From Ostrinia nubilalis (Eukaryota; Arthropoda; Insecta; Lepidoptera; Crambidae): a stretch of DNA of 64,000 nucleotides. Positions 9,892 to 20,706 of the stretch are shown in pieces (the stretch's first letter is position 1; every line of letters begins with the position of its first letter). The notes under the pieces were generated by a model. It worked only from the letters and a program-made list of their open reading frames with translations, was not told the DNA's origin and did not search any database. Where the stretch lies: contig NC_087110.1 in NCBI RefSeq assembly GCF_963855985.1, positions 9,663,001 through 9,727,000 of the forward strand. Direction: 5' to 3'. A program made the position numbers and the translations under genes.

Positions 9892-10059
9892 CAACAAATG
9901 CATTTGTGTGCCGGTCTTTTATGTCATTGTTGTCACACCTATAAGCTAAACTTAAGCATAATTAATTAAGTAACACCTACAAGGCTACAAACTGCGCAAA
10001 CTTATTTACTAGGATAACCATAATACTTTAGAATAGATGGTACAGTCAGCTTCAGCTTT

Positions 10060-10150
10060 TAGCTTAGGAGCACTTTCAAAAACTTTGAATCTTCAAATCC
10101 TCATTCCCATCATGTTTTATATTTCAGCTATGCTGAAATTTACAATTTAC
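10060..10150 (-). ncRNA. Truncated family 3 RNA
   Basis: GTTTTTG on minus at 10077-10083 with half of the terminal hairpin (GCTTTTAGCTTAGGAGCAC) and a TTTCAG/CTGAAA stem-loop. The GTGCCCTTT arm and the promoter are missing. Confidence 0.25.
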
Positions 10151-10391
10151 AGACTAGAATATAATTATTATCATACACTTCAATTGTTTTAAAATTGCCG
10201 TTCCTTTTCTTTGTAAATGTATTTGTGTGGTATTGTATGAAATGGTTGTTACGCCTATAAGCTAAACTTTAACGTAATTAAGTACACCTACAAGGCTAAA
10301 AACTATGCAAACTTATTTACTAAGATAACAATAATACTTTAGAATTATAGATGGCGCTATAGTTGACTGAAAAGCAGTGAATAGATTTTTG

Positions 10392-10490
10392 GTGCCCTAT
10401 AAACTTGAGATTAAAACCACTATCAAAAATTCATTCCCAACCTTCTATTTAAATTTCAGCTAATCTGAAATATTATTCAACTTATAAACT
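10392..10490 (-). ncRNA. Diverged family 3 RNA
   Basis: ATTTTTG on minus at 10424-10430, weak terminal hairpin GTG..CAC at 10392-10420, TTTCAG/CTGAAA stem-loop upstream near 10455-10470. No promoter box is recognisable upstream. Confidence 0.25.
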
Positions 10491-10612
10491 AGGAAAAATT
10501 ATGTAGTAGCAAATAATTAACAAGCCACACGCTATTGGTACACGTCTACAAACACTTCACTTGAAATATGCACCTTACGACCTTGGTATAAGGTTTGATG
10601 TGCTTATTTTTT

Positions 10613-10823
10613 GTGCCCTATAAGCTTTTAGCTTAGGGTCACTTTCAAAAACTGACTTGTGGACTATAAATTTCAGCTAAACTGAAATAACAATAGGACT
10701 TACCAACTAGGATACATTATTAAATGCATATTACATATTATAGAATTTAAAAGCCACGGGCTATTAATACGCGTCTGTGAAAACTTCACCATCTCGATTC
10801 AAGTCAGAACAGCGCCATCTGTT
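10613..10823 (-). ncRNA. Candidate snRNA-like gene, family 3, unit 10
   Basis: Box at 10807-10823 carries the AACAGATGGCGCTGTTC form, closer to AGATGGCGC than units 1-9. GTTTTTG at 10646-10652. The terminal hairpin 10613-10642 is unusually well paired: GTG.CCCTA.AGC with GCT.TAGGG.CAC. TATTAATA sits at the expected position. Confidence 0.45.
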
Positions 10824-12220
10824 GAATCAATTAATTTTGTACTTTGAAACTTCAATGGTTTTAATATGGCTGTTACTTTTCTTTGTAAACGTATTTGTGT
10901 GGTCTTTTATGAAATTGTTGTTACACCTATAAGCTATAAGCTAAACTTAAGCATATTTATGTACACCTACAAGGTCACAAATTGGGAAACTTATTTACTA
11001 GGATAACAATAATGCTTTATAATAAGAGCTTTTAGCTTAGGAATCTTCAAATCCTCATTCCCACCTTATGTTTTATATTTCAGCTATGCTGAAATTTACA
11101 ACTTACAAAATAAGAAATATTGAGTAACATTTAAAGACTAATAATAGGCACATGCTATTAAAGTTTTTAACTTAGGATCGCTTTAAAAAATGCTGGTACC
11201 CATCCTGTTTCTATTCAATTTATAAACTAGGATACATCAAGCAGTAAATAACCGAGAAAAATTACTTAAAAGAAATAAGTACAACGCTTACAAACTGGGA
11301 AACATAAAATAGTAATGTATAACAGAAAATAGTCAGAACTGTATCATCGTAATTTTCAATGTAAACATTAAATATTATTATCCGATGCAAATGTTTAAGT
11401 TAATGACACATTTTTTAAATTCTTAATGCTACTAAGCATAGCTTAAGCTTTTAGCTTAGGAACACTTTCAGAAACTTATCACGTCAAATCCTCATTCCTC
11501 CTATGTATTTTCAGCTATGCTGAAATATTATTATAGACTTCAATAGCCACGGGCTATTAATACGCGTCTGTAAAAACTTCACCATCTCGATTCAAGTCAG
11601 AACAGCGCCATCTGTTGAATCAATTTTGTACTTTGAAACTTCAATTGTTTTAATATGGCCGTTACTTTTCTTTGTAAACGTATTTGTGTGGTCTTTTATG
11701 AAATTGTTGTTACACCTCTAAGCTAAACTTAAGCATATTTATGTACACCTACAAGGTCACAAATTGGGAAACTTATTTACTAGGATAACAATAATGCTTT
11801 ATAATAAGAGCTTTTAGCTTAGGAGCACTTTTAAAAACTGTGAATCTTCAAATCCTCATTCCCACCTTTTGTTTTATATTTCAGCTATGCTGAAATTTAC
11901 AACTTACAAAATAAGAAATATTGAGTAACATTTAAAGACTTTAATAATAGGCACATGTTATTAAAGTTTTTAACTTAGGATCGCTTTAAAAAATGCTAGT
12001 ACCCATCCCGTTTCTATTCAATTTATAAAGTAGGATACATCAAGCAGTAAATAACCGAGAAAAATTACTTAAAAGAAATAAGTACAAAGCTTACAAAATT
12101 GGAAACATAAAATAGTAATGTATTACAGAATTAGTAGTGAGCACCGTATCATCGCAATTTTCAATGTCAACACTCTTATGATCCGATGCAAATGTTTATG
12201 TTAATGACACATTTTTTTAA
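10730..12220. repeat. About 800-bp tandem pair of degraded family 3 units
   Basis: The block from AAGCCACGGGCTATTAATAC to GGAAACATAAAATAGTAATG occurs near 10748 and again near 11545. Each has one promoter box (10807, 11600) and truncated hairpin remnants (AGCTTTTAGCTTAGGA at about 11030 and 11810). Confidence 0.75.
11425..11616 (-). ncRNA. Chimeric family 4/family 3 RNA gene
   Basis: The left hairpin arm AATGCTACTAAGCATAGCTT is the family 4 terminal stem. The right part AAGCTTTTAGCTTAGGAACAC is family 3. The Sm position reads GTTTCTG (11469-11475) instead of GTTTTTG. The promoter box is at 11600-11616. It looks like a recombinant joint between array types, and both the stem and the Sm tract are damaged. 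Confidence 0.35.
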
Positions 12221-12225
12221 TTCTT

Positions 12226-12424
12226 AATGCTACCAAGCATAGCTAAGTAGCATTCCAAAAATTTAGGGTAAGATGAGTCAATGATCATTCACCGGCTACC
12301 TTAACATAAGTGATCATGCCGCATGCTGCATGCACCGATTACAAAACTGATAAAACAAAGCCTTTATAAAGTAAACTGGAGAAACTTCATCACCGCGATC
12401 TAGTTGCGCACAGCGACATCTATG
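12226..12424 (-). ncRNA. Candidate snRNA-like gene, family 4, unit 1
   Basis: Minus strand: box CATAGATGTCGCTGTGC (12408-12424), 10 nt, CGCGGTGATGAAG from 12397, exactly 27 nt to TTTATAAA (12363-12370). The RNA would start near 12337. The body includes GCATGCAGCATGC and TGATCACTTA..TGAATGATCA pairings. Then AAATTTTTGG (12255-12263) and terminal stem AATGCTAC/GTAGCATT (12226-12254). Predicted length about 110 nt. The Sm tract AAUUUUUGG matches the U2/U4 type exactly. I regard this as one of the best-preserved members. Confidence 0.52.
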
Positions 12425-12708
12425 ATTTTGTGCATGAAATTTGTCGGTCTAGATTTGGCACCTCGTAACTAACTTTTTTGAAAAAAAAATGTGATGAAAA
12501 GAATTTCAAATAAGTTTTTAATTTTTTGGTGATAACTCGTAAAATTAAATGTTATGTGATTGCTCTCTATGAAGCTTGGTCACATCCTAACACCTTGATC
12601 GCATGCTGCAGAAGCTATTTTAGATGAGATGACTTGTGAAAATGCAGAATTTTACACAAAATTGTTTTAGTGTCATGACACAAACAAAATTTAGTTAATA
12701 ATATTCTT

Positions 12709-12908
12709 AATGCTACAAAGCATAGCTTAGTAGCATTCCAAAAATTTCATTGCTTGTCGAGTCAATTAACATTCACCCTCTACCAACAAATATTCATGCC
12801 GCATGCAGTATGCGTATGCTGATTACAAAACTGATGAAATAAAGCCTTTATAAAGTAAACTAAAGAAACTTTATCACCGCGATTCAGTTGCGCACAGCGA
12901 CATCTATG
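12709..12908 (-). ncRNA. Candidate snRNA-like gene, family 4, unit 2
   Basis: Box 12892-12908, TTTATAAA 12847-12854, AAATTTTTGG 12738-12746, terminal stem AATGCTAC/GTAGCATT 12709-12737. All promoter and RNA landmarks are intact. Confidence 0.52.
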
Positions 12909-12974
12909 ATTTTGAGCATGAAATTTGTCGGTCTAGATGTGTAACCACGTAACTACCTATGAGTTTTTGTAGTT

Positions 12975-13015
12975 GCTCTTAGCAAGGCTTAGAAGTATTC
13001 TAAAAACTGCTTGTC
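12975..13015 (-). ncRNA. Decayed family 4 RNA end
   Basis: AGTTTTTAG on minus and a poorly paired AGCAAGGCTTAGAAGTATTC arm. The G of the Sm tract has changed. A near copy sits at 13470-13506 with CCAAAAAC intact. Both belong to a sub-lineage ending CTGCTTGTCGAGG. Confidence 0.25.
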
Positions 13016-13204
13016 GAGGTAAATATTAATAAGTCAATGATCATTCACCCGCTATCATTAAGTGATCATGCCGCTTGATAACATCCTATAATACTTTGAT
13101 TGCATGCTGCAGAAAGCAAGTTTGGAAGACATGATTTGTGAAAGAAATGAGAGACGAGGAGACGATTAATGGCACAAACAATATTTAGTTATTTTTTTAT
13201 TCTT

Positions 13205-13404
13205 AATGCTACTAAGCATAGCTAGGTAGCATTCCAAAAACACAGGGTAAGATGAGTCAATGATTATTCACCGGCTACCTTAACATAAGTGATCATGCCG
13301 CATGCTGCATGCACTAATTACAAAACTGATGTAATCAAGCCTATATAAAGTAAACTTAAAAAAACTTCATCACCGCGATCTAGTTGCGCACAGCGACATC
13401 TATG
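13205..13404 (-). ncRNA. Candidate snRNA-like gene, family 4, unit 3
   Basis: Box 13388-13404, TATATAAA 13342-13349, GTTTTTGG 13234-13241, terminal stem AATGCTAC/GTAGCATT 13205-13233. The TATA element differs from units 1-2 but stays canonical. Confidence 0.5.
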
Positions 13405-13689
13405 ATTTTGAGCATGAAATTTGTCGGTCTAGATGTGTAACCACGTAACTACCTATGAGTTTTTGTAGTTGCTCCTTAGCAAGGCTTAGAAGTATTCCAA
13501 AAACTGCTTGTCGAGGTAAATATTAATAAGTCAATGATCATTCACCCGCTATCATTAAGTGATCATGCCGCTTGATAACATCTTAATAATTTGATAGCAT
13601 GCTTAGCAAGTTTGGAAGAGATGATTTGTGAAAGAAATGAGAGATGAGGAGAAGATTGATGACACAAACAATATTTAGTTATTTTTTAT

Positions 13690-14006
13690 TCTTAATGGTA
13701 CTAAAAGCTATGCTAAATTCATTCTAAAAACTGCTTGTCGAGGTAACATTCACCCGCTACCATAATGGTCATGCCGCATTACGGGACTATTTCCACCGCT
13801 GCAACTCCTGTGTAGCCAGGATCTACAGTTTGACCGCCATAAAAACCCAAACAATGATCATTCACCGGCTACCTTAACTTAAGTAATCAATCAATCAATC
13901 ATGCCGCATGCTGCATGTACTAAATTACAAAACTAATAACACAAAGCCTTTATAAAGTAAACTGGTTTTCATCACTGCGATCTAGTTGCGCACAGTGACA
14001 TTTATG
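13690..14006 (-). ncRNA. Diverged family 4 gene, interrupted
   Basis: Promoter at 13990-14006 is degenerate (GCACAGTGACATTTATG on plus), with CTTTATAAAG at about 13948. The RNA end near 13693-13730 has a weak stem and a changed Sm tract. A retroposon fragment (CTGTGTAGCCAGGATCTAC, 13783-13853) lies inside the transcribed region. Confidence 0.3.
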
Positions 14007-14444
14007 ATTTTGGGCATGACATTCATCGGTCTAGATTTGGCACCTCGTAACTAACTTTTTTTATTTCATTTTTATATACGAGTAAGTTAGTGATCATTCA
14101 CCCGCATGTTGCATGCATCGATTACAAAACTGATTAAAATATCATTCCAATACCTTGGTCGCATGCTGCAAAGAGATGACTTGTGAAAATGTAAAATTCG
14201 ACACAAAATTATTGTTCTAGTTTTGCGTTACCGTTACCGTTGCAAAAAGTTTGTAAAATAAATAAAAATAAATTATTATTGATCATTCACCCGCTACTAC
14301 AAGCCTCAGTACCTAGTCATACTGCATGCAACATCTATGTTTAGGAAAGAGTATTGTTCTAAATTAAATCAAATAATTTTGTTTGCATAAAACATCAAAC
14401 AATATTCAGTACCTTTTTACAATTATTTTCTTATTATTATTTTC

Positions 14445-14631
14445 ATTCTTAATGTTAACTAAGCATTAAGAATTCCAAAAACTCTGCTTGCAATAACTAA
14501 AGGAATCATGATGACGCATGCCTTGCGCCATGCATCATGCAAAAGTAACTTAACTCAAGTTATTGTAGTCTTATAAAGTAGAGAAAAAAAACCTTATTAC
14601 CGCGGTTCAGTTGCGCACAGCGACATCTATG
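14445..14631 (-). ncRNA. Candidate snRNA-like gene, family 4, unit 5
   Basis: Box 14615-14631, core CCGCGGTAATAAGG, TATA TTATAAAG 14571-14578, GTTTTTGG 14475-14482. The terminal stem is weaker (AATGTTAAC..AAGCATT), so function is less sure than in units 1-3. Confidence 0.4.
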
Positions 14632-15039
14632 ATTTTTAACGTGAAATTCATCGTCATGTATTGTGACACCACGTAACTAACTTTTCTTTTAAATTAAATT
14701 GTAATGACAATAATTTCAAATGACATTAATTAAAAATGTATAAAAAGGGAGCTATTTGTTTGTGATAACCTGAACTTGGGTAATTTAAACGATTTTATTT
14801 TGTTTTGTGTTTATTATTATGTGGGTAATTACTTATTGTAAGTTAACAATGGTAGAATATCTATGGATGTGACGAAAAAGTGGATTCCCCTTACAGGTTA
14901 CATAAACTTAAAGAGAAGAAATTCCCCAATATTTTGTTACAAGTTATTGTCATCTAGACGCATTAAACTTGAGGGCCAGTTTTTTTTTATCGAAGTTAAC
15001 CTAACGACTAAGTAGTCAAACTTACTAATGGCAAAAACC

Positions 15040-15365
15040 GCCTCTGTGGTCTAGTGGTAAGACCACCTGCTTCAGACGCAGAGGTCCCGGGTTCGATTCA
15101 CAGTGGGGGCAGATTTTTCTGTTCGGTTCGGTCGGTGGTAGGGCTTGTTCTAAGTCCGCCTGGCTAGCTACCACCATCTTACCTAAGTCTGTCGCCATAA
15201 CAACAATGTTAACAGCATTGTTGTGTTCCGACAGTTAGAGGTAAGATACCCAGTTCCTCCGTGGTTGAGGATTCCGGGTGAAGCTCGCTTCCACCTTCGG
15301 CCTGATCATCACTTACCATCAGGTGATACAGGCCAAGAGCTTCCTCGTTATGAATAAAAAAAATG
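15040..15365 (+). mobile_element. tRNA-derived SINE, full length
   Basis: The head GCCTCTGTGGTCTAGTGG has an A box, and GGTCCCGGGTTCGATTC a B box. The anticodon stem is only four pairs, so this is not a working tRNA. Then a tRNA-unrelated body with GTCGCCATAACAACAATG, a CATCAGGTGATACAGG tail and a short A-rich end. Other copies: 43880-44138 (+), 45924-46185 (-), 62719-62990 (-). Confidence 0.85.
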
Positions 15366-15628
15366 TAATCAACAAAATATTTAACATGATACCTACTTAA
15401 TTACCTACGTAATTGTCACAAAATTAGAATAAAAAACTGGCCCACAGTAAATTAATGAAATTATAGTAAATTAGTTCTCATCCACAGCTCCACTCACGAA
15501 TTAAAAGCAGCTTAAAATGAATTGGATGGGACAGATGGAACAGATGAACAGATTAGCATCTTGAAATGAAGCAGGATATGTCCAGGTATGTAGCACCCTT
15601 TTTTTAGGGCGGTTAAAAATGCATTAAT

Positions 15629-15802
15629 GGGGGCGTTTGGCTGAAAATAGAATTGTTGGCGCTTATAAGAAAAATGGTGTTCGTTTAGCGGTAAGTGCTA
15701 TCACTGCTAAAAATGTATGCACAACGTCACTATTGAAGTTAGCAAACGTTTCCTCGACGAAAACAAATTATATTTACGGTCAAACGCCCCCACTGCATAA
15801 TT
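15629..15802. mobile_element. Short MITE with GGGGGCGTTTG termini
   Basis: GGGGGCGTTTG near 15630 and CAAACGCCCCC near 15790 are terminal inverted repeats around about 150 bp of AT-rich sequence. The two open frames starting inside it are chance. Confidence 0.5.
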
Positions 15803-16320
15803 TGAATGTGTGGCTCTCCTGGCCAGTGCATCTAATCTATACTTAACATCTCATTCGATTATTGTGAATAAAATAAAATACTTCATTAAAAAGTTTGTAA
15901 GGAAAGTATTCTTATTTAAAAAAATCTTTTTTCAGTTCACAAGTGGAAGATCAAGCTTTGAATGGAGTCAAGCATCGGACTTAAGCCTTTCTCTTAAATC
16001 GGAAAAAGAATACAAGATTTTGTGAGTACTGCCGCAACCGCACTGCGTACAGACTGAAAAGAAAGGAAAACGACAATCACATCAAGTCTCTGTCACCATA
16101 AAATCGACTGATGTAGAAGAATCTGAGGACCCAAACAAAAGATAACCAGCCACTCAGCCAAGAACGTACAGGCGACCACACATCAAAGTAATACTCGTAC
16201 ATTACTGCAAAATAGCACTTGTTACAACTCCATAAGGCCTACTGTCCAAATAAACTGCTCATGCGCACACTATCGTCAATTGACGATTGCTTGCATCTTG
16301 CATAAAAACAACCAACTGTG
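15803..16320. other. No confident feature
   Basis: A TTTTTTCAG acceptor-like site at about 15940 is followed by a short open stretch (to 16025) ending in a stop. I do not recognise the peptide. The composition is mildly less AT-rich than the flanks. It could be a retroposed exon fragment or nothing. Confidence 0.2.
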
Positions 16321-16324
16321 TCCA

Positions 16325-16458
16325 CAAACTCACGAAAGCGAGTGAGCTTTACTTGTACATGCACATAACGATAGTGTAATGTCTATCAAAACTTTTGAAA
16401 AACGAACAGTAGCGAGCCACCACACATGAAAAAGCTCACTCGCCTTCGTGAATTGCAA
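16325..16458. mobile_element. MITE with ACTCACGAAAGC termini
   Basis: Second copy of the 9744-9891 element, with the same interior order and a terminal CTCACTCGCCTTCGTGAATT. It differs from the first copy by several bases and small gaps. Confidence 0.72.
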
Positions 16459-16627
16459 CAACTACTGTCATTTACGTTCGTCATGCTGTATGCATTATGC
16501 ATGCATTCGTCAACTGACGGACTGTGGACAGTGTGCCTTAAATGCCACAGTAGTTACCTTGATGTGCTGTCGTTTGTACCGGTCAGGTAATTCTATAAAC
16601 TTGTACTTAGAGCCAAAACACATGGTG

Positions 16628-16838
16628 CTTTTAGCATCGGTGATCGGCGATTTAGTAGTCGCCTTTTAGAAGCTGCGAACTCCCACTTACTCCGCACAAA
16701 CGTCAAACGCAGTGATTGAGTCGCTTTTCGGAAGCTCGATGCAGCGACAACAGTCGCTAAAACGCGCTACGAAATCGCAAAATCGCGATGCTGCATCGAT
16801 ACAGTCGCAAAATCGCCGATGGCCGATGCTAAAAGTGG
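16628..16838. mobile_element. Fold-back element, about 210 bp
   Basis: GCTTTTAGCATCGGTGATCG and the facing CGATGGCCGATGCTAAAAG form long imperfect inverted repeats. The interior is unusually GC-rich with repeated TCGC words. Opposing open frames of 60-73 residues arise from the symmetry. Confidence 0.6.
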
Positions 16839-17173
16839 CATATCTGCTGTTGCCCTTGCCCTTTACAAAGGTATTTACAAGCATGTCTCGGTGAAACTTC
16901 AAAATGATAGAGCTGGCATAACGATGAATCTAAAAATTCATACCGATTAGATAAATAGGATATTATGTGAAAGAGGAAATAATATTCTCCACACATGGCG
17001 CTTTAATAGAACATGACCATATTAAGTGATTTCAATGATTGTTCAATGGATATCCTTACATAAGTAATCTTTAATTAGCTAGGGTATTTAGGGTCCACTG
17101 CAGGAACACGACCCTCTCTAATGTACCAGAGGCAATGGAGGATTTGGCCTGCAGACAGGCTTTATTATAATCA

Positions 17174-17396
17174 CTAGCTTTCCACCCGTGGCTTCGCCCG
17201 CGTAGATTTTGTCTGTCACAGAAAAACTTTATCGCGCGCGGTTATCAAAAACCGGGATAAAAACTATCCATGTCCTTTCCCGGGACTCAAACTATCTCTA
17301 TGCTAAATTTCATTAAAATAGGTTCAGTAGTTTAAGCGTGAAAGCAAGACAGACAGACAGACAGAGTTACTTTCCCATTTATAATATTAGTAAGGA
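17174..17396 (-). mobile_element. Non-autonomous Helitron
   Basis: On the minus strand it begins TCCTTACTAATATTATAAAT and ends GTGGAAAGCTAG after a GGGCGAAGCC hairpin. It contains the (GTCT)n run and a GACAGACAAAATC segment shared with 38207-38400 and 48482-48699. Confidence 0.75.
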
Positions 17397-17490
17397 TTAG
17401 CCGTGTGGTTCCGGCAAAATAGAATAGGACCGCTCCCATTCTTCCCGTGGATGTTGTAAAAGGCGACTAAGGGACAAGTTGGTAGGCACG

Positions 17491-17755
17491 GTCAGCGTCA
17501 AATAGTTCGTGATACTCAAAGTGGCCAAAAAGTTCGCAATACGACAGGTTGTTGTCAACGTTTTGGCCACTTTAAGGTAGCCTTTCAAACTAAGCGTCAC
17601 AGACGCAGAGTCTATAACTTTGGTCTTCTGCCACCAACGCCGCGTCACTAACTCGCTCCGAAAGGCTACCTTTTAGACCAAAGCTAAAGACGCTGCGTCT
17701 GTGACGCTTAGTTCGAAAGGCTACCTTTAGGTGTCATGAACTTTTGAAGCTGATT
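17491..17755. mobile_element. MITE containing a second MITE
   Basis: Outer element: GTCAGCGTCAAATAGTTCGT with TCAAAGTGGCCAAAA; a solo copy lies at 57510-57606 in the opposite orientation. Inner element (about 17574-17727): AAGGTAGCCTTTCAAACTAA facing its complement TTAGTTCGAAAGGCTACCTT, with ACAGACGCAG subterminal repeats. Confidence 0.65.
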
Positions 17756-17860
17756 GTACTGCAACTGACCAAAAATATTGTTGGATTATTCTGAACTAGT
17801 ACTAACAACTTAGCCTAGTAATCTCATCAATGACGCTACGACTTATCAGTCTAGCATGAA

Positions 17861-18015
17861 GTGCCACTGACCTAAGTGGCACCTCCAAAAACTAAGGAAC
17901 AAGTTCTTCGTTCTGCGTAAATCACTCTTAAGCTAATAATCTCGTTTGGTATTGGACGGTTTAGTTTAGATTCGCTAGCACGAAACACACAAGTCTTATT
18001 GTGTGCTTCTTACTA
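17861..18015 (-). ncRNA. Candidate snRNA-like RNA, family 5 relative, promoter absent
   Basis: Minus strand GTTTTTGG (17885-17892) followed by a perfect 8-bp stem AGTGCCAC..-type (GTGCCACT/AGTGGCAC, 17861-17882). Upstream in RNA sense are CTAGCACG..CTAGTAGG pairings (17974-18015) around an ACACA/TGTGT stem. No CGCGGTG box follows. Confidence 0.35.
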
Positions 18016-18072
18016 GTAGGCTTAGGTTTAACAATTTTAATTTTACATCTAGATGGTATTGAGTAAGATTTT

Positions 18073-18338
18073 AGTGCCGTACCGCATTGAGCGCGGTGGC
18101 ACTACCAAAAATTGTCGTTTAATGGGTTATTTTTAAGTTACATAATTTCTTATACTAACTTAAGTAATAAACACATCACAGACGCTATGACTAGAGCCAA
18201 ACTAGCACGAACTACACAATCCCTATCGTGTGGTCCTTACTAGTAAGCCTATTACAGTCGAGTAAACTCGATTGGGTTATAAGTGCTGCCAAGAAAACTT
18301 TAACACCGCGATTCAACTTACGCACAGCGCCATCTATC
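18073..18338 (-). ncRNA. Candidate snRNA-like gene, family 5, unit 1
   Basis: Minus strand: box GATAGATGGCGCTGTGC (18322-18338), CGCGGTGTTAAAG from 18310, 27 nt to CTTATAAC at 18283. Then stem-loop TCGAGT/ACTCGA (18258-18271), a long hairpin CTTACTAG..CTAG enclosing CACACGAT../GTGTAG (about 18200-18246), AATTTTTGG (18105-18113) and a terminal stem AGTGCC+ACCGC with GCGGT+GGCACT (18073-18103). Predicted RNA about 175 nt, longest of the families. The Sm tract and stem are both textbook-like. The only family 5 copy with the transcribed part uninterrupted. Confidence 0.52.
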
Positions 18339-18398
18339 GAGGTTGCGGTGATACAAATTTCATGACATAACCTAAGCTAAGCCCAGGTTAGGTTTTTT

Positions 18399-18646
18399 CC
18401 GTGGGAGAGCCACGCTTCGGCACGAATGGGCCGGCTCGACCGGAGTGATACCACGGCCTCACAGAAAACCGGCGTGAAGCAGCACTTGCGCTGTGTTTCG
18501 CCGAGTGAGTGAGGGTACCGGAGGCCCAATGAGGTCTTGTTGTGACTTCGCTAATGTTGCGGGTCTGTAGATGCTTGGCTTCTCAACAGCCGGCAGCGAT
18601 CGCTTACCATCAAGTGATCCGTCTGCTCGTCTGCCACCTATGACAA
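18399..18646 (+). mobile_element. SINE-like element, CCGTGGGAGAGCC family (array copy 1)
   Basis: Same element as at 5861 but with a different middle (TTCGCTAATGTTGCGGGTC, TTCTCAACAGCCGGC). Further array copies at 19314-19561 and 20229-20476. It separates the promoter at 18842-18858 and its CTAGCACG hairpin from any RNA 3' end, so that promoter now lacks its Sm/terminal stem part. Confidence 0.7.
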
Positions 18647-18699
18647 AAAGGTAGCTACTTAAATTAAAGCTAATATTCACAACCAAATTGAGACACTAT

Positions 18700-18858
18700 T
18701 TCCTCTTCGGCTTTAGATCCTGGCTTAGTTTACACCCGCTAGCACGAATCACACAAGTTTAATCGTGTGCTTCTTACTAGTAGGCCTATGAGTATTACAG
18801 TCGAGTGAACTCGATTAAGATTATACTGTCGTGTAAACCACACAGAGCGACATCTAGA
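18700..18858 (-). promoter_or_regulatory. Orphan family 5 promoter and RNA 5' half
   Basis: Box CTAGATGTCGCTCTGTG at 18842-18858 (minus), then a degraded core and TATAAT, followed by TCGAGT/ACTCGA and CTAGCACG..CTAGTAGG hairpins. The Sm site and terminal stem are missing where the SINE lies. Repeats at +915 and +1829. Confidence 0.4.
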
Positions 18859-18877
18859 TAGAATAGAGTAAGATTTT

Positions 18878-19253
18878 AGTGCCGTACCGCATTGGGCGCG
18901 GTGGCACTACCAAAAATTGTCGTTTAATGGGTTATTTTTAAGTTAGTCTAAGAGACTAACTTAAATAATAAACACATCACAGACGCTATGACTAGTACCA
19001 AACTAGCACGAACTATGCCATGCGCAAGGCTCTTACGAAGCACGAAGCCAAAATAAAAACAAGGAAAAAAATAAGAAATAAGTCTATCTTCCCACCCAGA
19101 GTGTATGCTGTGAAAGCCTGAATAAAACTACACAATCCTCATCGTGTGGTCCTTGCTTGTAGGTCTATTATAGTCGAGTAAACTCGATTGGGTTATAAAT
19201 GCTGCCAAGAAAACTTTAACACGCGATTCAACTTACGCACAGCGCCATCTATC
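18878..19253 (-). ncRNA. Family 5 gene, unit 2, with internal insertion
   Basis: Promoter intact (box 19237-19253, ATTTATAAC at 19192-19200), AATTTTTGG 18910-18918, terminal stem 18878-18908. Relative to unit 1, the body has about 120 extra bases (about 19013-19132) flanked by ACT. The core reads CGCGTGTT with one base missing. Confidence 0.4.
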
Positions 19254-19792
19254 GAGGTTATGGTGATACATATTTCGTGACATAACTTAAGCTAAGCCCA
19301 GGTTATGTTTTTTCCGTGGGAGAGCCACGCTTCGGCACGAATGGGCCGGCTCGACCGGAGTGATACCACGGCCTCACAGAAAACCGGCGTGAAGCAGCAC
19401 TTGCGCTGTGTTTCGCCGAGTGAGTGAGGGTACCGGAGGCCCAATGAGGTGTTGTTGTTACTTCGCTAATGTTGCGGGTCTGTAGATGCTTGGCTTCTCA
19501 ACAGCCGGCAGCGATCGCTTACCATCAAGTGATCCGTCTGCTCGTCTGCCACCTATGACAAAAAGGTAGCTACTTAAATTAAAGCTAATATTCACAACCA
19601 AATTGAGACACTATTTCCTCTTCGGCTTTAGATCCTGGCTTAGTTTACACCCGCTAGCACGAATCACACAAGTTTAATCGTGTGCTTCTTACTAGTAGGC
19701 CTATGAGTATTACAGTCGAGTGAACTCGATTAAGATTATACTGTCGTGTAAACCACACAGAGCGACATCTAGATAGAATAGAGTAAGATTTT

Positions 19793-20168
19793 AGTGCCGT
19801 ACCGCATTGGGCGCGGTGGCACTACCAAAAATTGTCGTTTAATGGGTTATTTTTAAGTTAGTCTAAGAGACTAACTTAAATAATAAACACATCACAGACG
19901 CTATGACTAGTACCAAACTAGCACGAACTATGCCATGCGCAAGGCTCTTACGAAGCACGAAGCCAAAATAAAAACAAGGAAAAAAATAAGAAATAAGTCT
20001 ATCTTCCCACCCAGAGTGTATGCTGTGAAAGCCTGAATAAAACTACACAATCCTCATCGTGTGGTCCTTGCTTGTAGGTCTATTATAGTCGAGTAAACTC
20101 GATTGGGTTATAAATGCTGCCAAGAAAACTTTAACACGCGATTCAACTTACGCACAGCGCCATCTATC
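19793..20168 (-). ncRNA. Family 5 gene, unit 3, with internal insertion
   Basis: Exact 915-bp repeat of unit 2: box 20152-20168, AATTTTTGG 19825-19833, stem 19793-19823. Confidence 0.4.
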
Positions 20169-20706
20169 GAGGTTATGGTGATACATATTTCGTGACATAA
20201 CTTAAGCTAAGCCCAGGTTATGTTTTTTCCGTGGGAGAGCCACGCTTCGGCACGAATGGGCCGGCTCGACCGGAGTGATACCACGGCCTCACAGAAAACC
20301 GGCGTGAAGCAGCACTTGCGCTGTGTTTCGCCGAGTGAGTGAGGGTACCGGAGGCCCAATGAGGTGTTGTTGTTACTTCGCTAATGTTGCGGGTCTGTAG
20401 ATGCTTGGCTTCTCAACAGCCGGCAGCGATTGCTTACCATCAAGTGATCCGTCTGCTCGTCTGCCACCTATGACAAAAAGGTAGCTACTTAAATTAAAGC
20501 TAATATTCACAACCAAATTGAGACACTACTTCCTCTTAGGCTTTAGATCCTGGCTAGTTTACACCCGCTAGCACGAATCACACAAGTTTCATCGTGTGCT
20601 TCTTACTAGTAGGCCTATGAGTATTACAGTCGAGTGAACTCGATTAAGATTATACTGTCGTGTAAACCACACAGAGCGACATCTAGATAGAATAGAGTAA
20701 GATTTT

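Noticed and set aside
15040..15113. tRNA gene
   Set aside because: A and B boxes are good, but the anticodon stem has only four pairs and the sequence continues into a SINE body with other copies in the window.
16448..16902. Opposed open frames of 60-73 codons
   Set aside because: They mirror each other because they lie on a fold-back element; no known motif.
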